Below, piece after piece: positions 6,592 through 10,943 of a DNA stretch of 10,943 bases; positions within the stretch are counted from its first letter, which is position 1, and every line of letters begins with the position of its first letter. The notes below the pieces were generated by a model that saw nothing but the letters and a program-made list of their open reading frames with translations, searched no databases and had not been told where the DNA came from. This stretch comes from Archangium sp. GTDB lineage: Bacteria; Myxococcota; Myxococcia; Myxococcales; Myxococcaceae. Location: positions 1-10,943 of the forward strand of contig JAEUJR010000179.1 in NCBI GenBank assembly GCA_016793585.1. The letters are read 5' to 3'. The position numbers and the translations under genes were made by a program.

Positions 6592-6825
6592 GCTCGTGAC
6601 TTCTTGAGCAAGCTCGAGACGAAACACGAGCGAGGTTCGATTGGCTTCTACTTTTCTGTGGGCGGGTTCACGTGGGAGTTCCACCAGGAACTCGCCAAGC
6701 GGTCGACAGATCGCCGACTCGTCATCACCTTCGATGCGCAACAGATCTCGGCCTGGATCGAGTCAGCCGATCCGTTGAAACACCTGAACGAACGCCACCA
6801 ACGGGCTGTCACCTCAGCGCGCTGA
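6592..6825 (+). pseudogene. C-terminal remnant of a restriction-endonuclease-like gene
   Basis: The 77 codons here encode ARDFLSKLETKHERGSIGFYF and continue with GGFTWEFHQELAKRS, LVITFDAQQISAWIESADPL and LNERHQRAV. This resembles the end of Mrr/restriction-endonuclease-like catalytic domains, where 'flgKl..r...G.fvs..GFt' is followed by a strand ending in Asp and a closing helix. The frame is open further upstream to an ATG at 6382, but the earlier part is antisense to the lipoprotein start and has no protein-like character. The catalytic D...ExK half of the domain is missing. No good start with a ribosome-binding site is visible; a TTG at 6604 is the nearest candidate. The DNA is markedly AT-richer than its surroundings (29 G+C in the 60 bases from 6601). 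I read it as a decayed fragment, though a short expressed protein cannot be excluded. Confidence 0.5.
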
Positions 6826-6857
6826 TCGTTCGTCGGGCGTCCGGCAACAGAACCGAC

Positions 6858-7376
6858 ATGCACGCCGCCAAGCTCACCCTGCTCAGTCTGGGGCTCGTCA
6901 CCGCAGCCCTCGCTGCTCCGGCAGAGGTGAAGAAGACCACCGACGATCCCAAGCTCGAGGTCGAAGTCACCGGCGGCGTCACCTCGCGCACCGATCTCAC
7001 ACCGACCGTCTCGGCCCGACTCGGCGTCGACTTCTGGAACTGGTTCACGCCCTCGGTGCGCCTCGTCAGCGTCGCGCCGTGGAGCGGGTCGCAATCAGCC
7101 TGGGCGATTCAGGCCGAGCTGCGCGGCCACACGCGCGGCTCGCTGCTTCAGCTCACCGGCGGTATCGGCTTCGGGCTCGCCACCGCCAACGTCGTGCGCG
7201 CTCCGACCGGCGTCGACGCCGATCTCTCCCGCCCCGCGCAGCCCTGGCTCACGGGTGACGTCGGCGCCCGCGTGCTGCTCGGGCCGCTCTTTCTCGGGGT
7301 CTCGGTGGGAGGCGCGCCGCTTCAGCAGCAGTGGCTCGCGTCGCTCAATCTTGGCTTCGTGGCGTTCGGCGGGTAG
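6858..7376 (+). CDS. Small exported beta-rich protein, possible outer-membrane barrel
   Basis: The 172-residue protein starts at an ATG with only a weak upstream purine run and has a clear Sec signal (residues 4-20, KLTLLSLGLVTAALA, cleavage near AAPA). The mature part begins with a Lys/Thr/Asp linker and then alternates hydrophobic and polar residues: EVEVTGGVTSR, VSARLGVDFWNWFTPSVRLVSVAP, WAIQAELRGHTRGSLLQLTGGIGFGLATANV, and GDVGARVLLGPLFLGVSVGGAPL. It closes with SLNLGFVAF-GG. Such aromatic-ended amphipathic strands fit a small outer-membrane beta-barrel. No named family is recognised. Its 3' end overlaps the convergent yhbY gene by 32 bases. Confidence 0.72.
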   Translation: MHAAKLTLLSLGLVTAALAAPAEVKKTTDDPKLEVEVTGGVTSRTDLTPTVSARLGVDFWNWFTPSVRLVSVAPWSGSQSAWAIQAELRGHTRGSLLQLTGGIGFGLATANVVRAPTGVDADLSRPAQPWLTGDVGARVLLGPLFLGVSVGGAPLQQQWLASLNLGFVAFGG

Positions 7377-7728
7377 CCGGCTTCGCCTTCTTCACGACGC
7401 GCTTCGCCTTCGCGCCCTTCTCGACGGGGAACACCTCGCCGTCGAACTTGATGGCCGGCTTCTTCGCGCGCCGCTTGAAGAGCAGCACCGTGCGGCCGAG
7501 CACCTGCGCCACCTCGGAGCCCGTGCCCTCGGCCAGCTGCTCGATGGCCGCTTCACGCCCTTCACGTTCGTCGGCGATGCGCACCTTCACCAGCTCGTGC
7601 GTCTCGAGCGCCTGCGCCGTCGCCGAGATCACGCCCTCGCTGACGCCGGCGTCTCCGACCTGCACGACTGCGTGCAGGTGATGACCGAGTGAACGAAGGT
7701 ACCGCCGCTGCTTGCCGTTGAGCGCCAC
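7345..7728 (-). CDS. yhbY: YhbY/CRS1-family ribosome assembly RNA-binding protein
   Basis: Residues 1-85 follow the YhbY family: LNGKQRRYLRSLGHHLHAVVQVGDAGVSEGVISATAQALETHELVKVRI, then the closing strand region VAQVLGRTVLLFKR. These small KH-like proteins bind pre-50S ribosomal particles and assist assembly. The RNA-contact loop, usually GKxG, reads GDAG (residues 25-28), so the common lysine is replaced by Asp. The domain ends near residue 88, and a strongly basic tail (KGAKAKRVVKKAKPATRRTPR) extends it to 127, longer than the roughly 100 residues of E. coli YhbY. The start is a GTG nine bases after the stop of the J-domain gene, with no clear ribosome-binding site, which suggests translational coupling to that gene. 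The last 32 bases overlap the convergent gene at 6858. Confidence 0.93.
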   Translation of the reverse strand: MALNGKQRRYLRSLGHHLHAVVQVGDAGVSEGVISATAQALETHELVKVRIADEREGREAAIEQLAEGTGSEVAQVLGRTVLLFKRRAKKPAIKFDGEVFPVEKGAKAKRVVKKAKPATRRTPRSQD

Positions 7729-7737
7729 GCTGAAATC

Positions 7738-10248
7738 TCACTTCATCATTCGCAGCTCGCGCTGCGCGTCGATGTGCTTGGGGTCGAGCTTCACGGTGGC
7801 CTGGAAGTGCTTCTTGGCCGCCGCCATGTCTCCGAGGATCTTGTTCATCATTCCCTGGTGGAAGTGCGCGGCTACCACGTTCGGGTTGCGCTTGAGGCAG
7901 TTGGTGACGTCCTTCATCGCCTCGACCAACCCGGCCTTCTTGTCCGGGAAGGTGAAGAAGCGCGCGTACCCACGCCAGGTGTACGCCTCCGGGTCGCCTT
8001 CGGGCGTGAGCGCGATGCAGTCGTCGAACATCTTCAGCGCCTCGGGGTACTTGCGCGCCTGAATGAGGATCTTCCCCTTCTGGAAGAACTCCTCGGCCTG
8101 CAGCAGCTTCGAGACGTCGATCTTCTCACCGCCGCCTGACTCGAGCTCGACGAGGTAGTCCTTCTTCAGGTTCTCGTCCGAGAGCGTGCGGTGCGCCTCG
8201 CCGATGCGCGCGAAGATGTCGGCCTTGAGCTTCTGCAGCGCGTCGGGAGCGCCAGGCGGCACCGTGTCGGGGTGATGGTCCTTCGCGAGCTTGAAGTAGG
8301 CCACCTTCACCGCGTTCGGCGGCGAGTCTTTGGTGACGTTCAGCACCTCGAAGTGGTTCTGCTTCTTCATCGTGGCGAGCAGGTCGGTCAGCCGATTGAT
8401 GTCGGCAGCGAAGTTCTGCCCAGCGGCAGGCGCGACGGCCGGAGCGACGACCCTCGGAGGCGCCGCCTGGGGCGCCGGCGCGACGACGGGCGTTGGAACG
8501 ACGGCTGGGCCCGCAGCCGTGATGACGGGCCGCGGCGGCGCCACAGGCGCGGGCGCGGCTTGCGGCATCACCGGTGGCGGTCGAACAGGCTGGGCTTGCG
8601 GCGGAGGCGGCGCGCCTGGATACGAGGGGACGCGGGGGGCGACCGGCGGGCCTGGCACCACCCCCGCAGGCGCCGCGACTGGCGCCGTCACCACCGGGCG
8701 TGGCGGCGCCGCGGGAGCACCTGCAGCCGGAGTGCGCGGAGCCTGCTTCACCGGCGCCGAAGTCTTCACCACGGTGCCCGCGAACGACACGAGGTCGCAG
8801 GGCTCGAGCATGAAGGCCACCCGCAGCGCGTGCTCAGCCTCTGGCGCGTTCGCCTGCAGGAACGTGTTGAGCGTGCGCGTGCCATCGAACTGCGAATAGA
8901 CGCGCGTCTCCTGTGGCGAGAGCCGCATGTCGCCGATGGCCACCGCCCCAGCCGCCTTCATGATGGGGAAGTCGAGCGCCGAGATCAGCTGCTCACGAAG
9001 CTCGGCCGTCGACAGCTTTCGCAGCTGCTCGACGTAGAGCTGCCAGCGGTTGCCTGGCGGCATGGCCTTGTGCGCCGGCAGATCGATCGCCTGGAACGTG
9101 AAGCTGCCCTCGGTCGAACGAAGCGCCAGACCAATGAGCCCCGCCACGCGCTGGTTGAGCGCCTCGATGGCGGCGTTCGGGTTGAGCAGCCCCAGGCCGA
9201 ACAGCGCTGGCAACAGCTCTCCGCCGAATCGCGCGCCCTCCTTCTGCGCCTGGCCGAGCTGCTCCGGGCCCACCAGGCGTTGCCGCAGCAGAAACGTCGC
9301 GAGCGCGTCGTCGGGGTGGGTCGACTCCACCGAGTCGGGGCTGCCCTTGCGGAAGTGCAGCATCACCGCGCGGTCCCGCAGCTGGAGCGTCAGCAGGCCC
9401 GTCGTGTCCTGCGCGGCCGCGAGGAAATAGAGCCGTCGCATGCTGAAGTCGGCGAGCGTTCCGCCCGTCGGCAGGTGCTCGAGGGCGGTCACCGCAGTGA
9501 CCGACGAGGGCCGGCTCTGCGGCGGAGGCGGTGCGTTCGCCGCCGAGGAGGGCGTGCTGGCGAACGGCGGCGCAGCGGCTGCCGGCGGGGCCTGACCCAT
9601 CGCCGCGGCGATCGACGCCATCGAGTTCACGACCGGCTTCGGTGCGGCGGGCGGCGCGGCACGAATGCCCGACGGCGTCGACATCACCTGAGAGGGGCTG
9701 CTCTGCGGCATGTCGCCGAACAACGAGTCGCTGAGGCTGGCTGGCGCGCCGGGGGCCTGCGGGCGTTGCACCATCGGTACGCCGGTGGGCGCGGTGCGAG
9801 GGGGTTGCTGCGGGCGCTGGGCCGAGGCCGGCGGGCGCACCTGCGTCTGTGCCGCGCGCGCTCCGGGGCCCGCCATGGGCCCTGCACGGGGAGCAGCGCC
9901 CGGCCCGGCCACCGGTCCTCCGGGAGCGGCTCCCTGCGGCGCGGGCCCCTGGGGGGCGGCAGCGCCTTGCGCGGCAGTCGGCAGCGGCGGCGGCGCGACG
10001 ACCTTCGACCACACGTCGTCGAGCTCGTTGTGCGGCAACACCTGATCGCCCCAGAGCGTCTTGGGGAAGACCATTCGAATGCCCGGCATGCGGCCCGGGA
10101 AGACGTAGTTCATGCCGTCGAGAGAGACCTGCACGCGCCCGACGATGACGCCGTTGTCGAGGAGCAGCTCGACGCTCGATGGCGACAGCGGGCCGAAGAC
10201 CTGGCCCTTCTCGTTGCGTACCCAGACTTGAACGACTTCGTCACTCAT
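7738..10248 (-). CDS. Multidomain GYF-like / DUF4388(PATAN)-like / J-domain / TPR protein
   Basis: The 836-residue soluble protein has four parts. Residues 5-60 (VQVWVRNEKGQVFGPLSP...VSLDGMNYV) resemble bacterial GYF_2-type domains. A Pro/Ala/Gly/Gln linker (84-255) leads to a DUF4388/PATAN-like region (256-390; HLPTGGTLADFSMRRLYFLAAAQDTTGLLTL, then LHFRKGSPDSVEST) with a helical extension to about 492. A second Pro/Val/Ala linker (493-610) precedes a J domain (about 630-700) whose HPD triad (659-661) is intact, so DnaK stimulation is plausible. Residues 712-836 form about three TPR repeats. The ATG at 10248 is the natural start; its ribosome-binding site is weak. The gene is the first of a pair with yhbY. 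DUF4388 proteins are common in delta-proteobacteria and myxobacteria, often in signalling or motility settings. The physiological role here is not known. Confidence 0.88.
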   Translation of the reverse strand: MSDEVVQVWVRNEKGQVFGPLSPSSVELLLDNGVIVGRVQVSLDGMNYVFPGRMPGIRMVFPKTLWGDQVLPHNELDDVWSKVVAPPPLPTAAQGAAAPQGPAPQGAAPGGPVAGPGAAPRAGPMAGPGARAAQTQVRPPASAQRPQQPPRTAPTGVPMVQRPQAPGAPASLSDSLFGDMPQSSPSQVMSTPSGIRAAPPAAPKPVVNSMASIAAAMGQAPPAAAAPPFASTPSSAANAPPPPQSRPSSVTAVTALEHLPTGGTLADFSMRRLYFLAAAQDTTGLLTLQLRDRAVMLHFRKGSPDSVESTHPDDALATFLLRQRLVGPEQLGQAQKEGARFGGELLPALFGLGLLNPNAAIEALNQRVAGLIGLALRSTEGSFTFQAIDLPAHKAMPPGNRWQLYVEQLRKLSTAELREQLISALDFPIMKAAGAVAIGDMRLSPQETRVYSQFDGTRTLNTFLQANAPEAEHALRVAFMLEPCDLVSFAGTVVKTSAPVKQAPRTPAAGAPAAPPRPVVTAPVAAPAGVVPGPPVAPRVPSYPGAPPPPQAQPVRPPPVMPQAAPAPVAPPRPVITAAGPAVVPTPVVAPAPQAAPPRVVAPAVAPAAGQNFAADINRLTDLLATMKKQNHFEVLNVTKDSPPNAVKVAYFKLAKDHHPDTVPPGAPDALQKLKADIFARIGEAHRTLSDENLKKDYLVELESGGGEKIDVSKLLQAEEFFQKGKILIQARKYPEALKMFDDCIALTPEGDPEAYTWRGYARFFTFPDKKAGLVEAMKDVTNCLKRNPNVVAAHFHQGMMNKILGDMAAAKKHFQATVKLDPKHIDAQRELRMMK

Positions 10249-10304
10249 CGGCTGGCGGGAAACCTACCCGCAAACCGCCGAGGCCGCGACTGCGAGTGAG
10301 ATTG

Positions 10305-10943
10305 GTGCACAATCGACGCGTGCCGAACGTTCGTGGGCTTTTCCTCGTGTTCTGCGCCGCCCAATGGCAGGCGTGCGCGGCGATCGGCAGCACCCAGACG
10401 GCCGACACGGTCGGCGCGGGCCGGCTCCAGGTCGGCGTCGAGCCTGGCGTCACCGCGCTGGTGCCACGAACGTCGACCGAGCAGCCCTCGCTCACCCCGC
10501 TCTTCGACGTCTCGGTGCGCTACGGCGCCGCAGAGCGGCTCGATCTCGGCGTTCGTGCCGGCCAGTCGGGGCTGGGGCTCGAGACGAAGGTGATGCTGAC
10601 GCCACGGCGCTGGCCGCTGCTGGTGTCGGTGGCGCCGACCGTCTCGGCCAGGCTCGAGCCCTCGGGTGAGCCGCTGGCGATCGTCGGGCAGACGTTCAGC
10701 GCCGCGCTCCCACTGCTCATCGGCGTTCGGCTCGGGCCGCACCAGCTCGTGCTCGGGCCACGCGCCCAGGGCTTCGTCTTTCTTCCCAACGACGGCGCGC
10801 GCGCGTCGTACCGCGTGCTGATGGCGGGCGGCTCGCTCGGCGTGGCGCTGCGCATCTCGCGGGCGGTGGCGGTGATGCCCGAGCTCGCGGTGCTGCTGCC
10901 GCTGGTGCAGGGTGGCGACGCGCCCCGCAGTGGAGCCGGCCTG
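10305..10943 (+). CDS. Start of a probable outer-membrane beta-barrel/lipoprotein gene (cut by window edge)
   Basis: An open frame runs from GTG 10305 off the end of the window with no stop (213 codons). It begins MHNRRVPNVRGLFLVFCAAQWQACAAIGST, a basic n-region, hydrophobic core and a cysteine (Cys24) that could be lipidated, although the residues before it (WQA) make a poor lipobox. After that the sequence alternates in a barrel-like way: LQVGVEPGVTALVP, PLFDVSVRYGAAERLDLGVRAG, LGLETKVMLTPRRWPLLVSVAPTVSARL, FSAALPLLIGVRLGPHQLVLGPRAQGFVFL, and SLGVALRISRAVAVMPELAVLLPL. In-frame GTGs at 10296 and 10320 are alternative starts; 10305 has the GAGTGAG purines a few bases upstream. It is divergent from the J-domain gene. 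No family is named with confidence. Confidence 0.7.
   Translation, partial: MHNRRVPNVRGLFLVFCAAQWQACAAIGSTQTADTVGAGRLQVGVEPGVTALVPRTSTEQPSLTPLFDVSVRYGAAERLDLGVRAGQSGLGLETKVMLTPRRWPLLVSVAPTVSARLEPSGEPLAIVGQTFSAALPLLIGVRLGPHQLVLGPRAQGFVFLPNDGARASYRVLMAGGSLGVALRISRAVAVMPELAVLLPLVQGGDAPRSGAGL

Noticed and set aside
8191..10299. A 702-codon plus-strand open frame opposite the J-domain gene
   Set aside because: Its translation is dominated by Arg, His and Gly without domain character, and the minus strand carries an intact HPD J domain and TPRs. It is a composition shadow.
10301..10315. Near-palindrome attGGTGCACaat as an operator between the divergent genes
   Set aside because: Only the central GTGCAC is a true palindrome; the flanks are off register by one base, and it overlaps the chosen start codon.

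Overview
This is a GC-rich bacterial window with frequent GTG starts, many lipoprotein or signal-peptide genes, very Pro/Ala-rich linkers, and a protein that combines GYF-like, DUF4388/PATAN-like, J-domain and TPR segments. Together these suggest a myxobacterium-like member of the Myxococcota. That is an inference from style and domain content; there is no rRNA or other marker gene here.

Layout. (1) Positions 1-1045, minus strand: a probable operon of a membrane-anchored SRPBCC-like protein (500-1045), a 46-residue LptM/LppL-type lipoprotein (320-460), and the start of diaminopimelate decarboxylase lysA (1-323, cut by the window edge). The lipoprotein stop and the lysA start share four bases. 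(2) Positions 1231-3543, plus strand: a 770-residue two-helix membrane protein with a BAM/GIDE-like segment between its helices and a long, probably exported, tail of cysteine-paired modules joined by Ala/Pro/Glu linkers. A strong intrinsic terminator (3603-3645) follows. (3) Positions 3664-5389, plus strand: a neutral-ceramidase-like zinc hydrolase overlapping by 17 bases with an FMN-binding-split (HugZ/PPOX-like) protein. (4) Positions 5368-6825: a lower-GC patch with an unrecognised secreted lipoprotein (minus strand) and what looks like the C-terminal remnant of a restriction-endonuclease-like gene (plus strand). (5) Positions 6858-7376, plus strand: a small exported beta-rich protein. (6) Positions 7345-10248, minus strand: a two-gene operon of the GYF-like/DUF4388-like/J-domain/TPR protein followed nine bases later by the RNA-binding protein YhbY. 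(7) Positions 10305-10943, plus strand: the beginning of a probable outer-membrane beta-barrel or lipoprotein gene that runs off the window.

How the genes fit together. The first operon joins lysine/peptidoglycan precursor synthesis with a small envelope lipoprotein, an arrangement known from other Gram-negative bacteria. Most of the other genes encode envelope or exported proteins, while the J-domain/YhbY pair points to protein folding and ribosome assembly. I see no CRISPR array, tRNA, rRNA, insertion sequence or intact defence system. The best candidates for something undescribed are the chimeric 770-residue membrane protein, the GYF/DUF4388/J/TPR protein paired with YhbY, and the terminator-like hairpin that ends only 18 bases before the ceramidase-like start codon.
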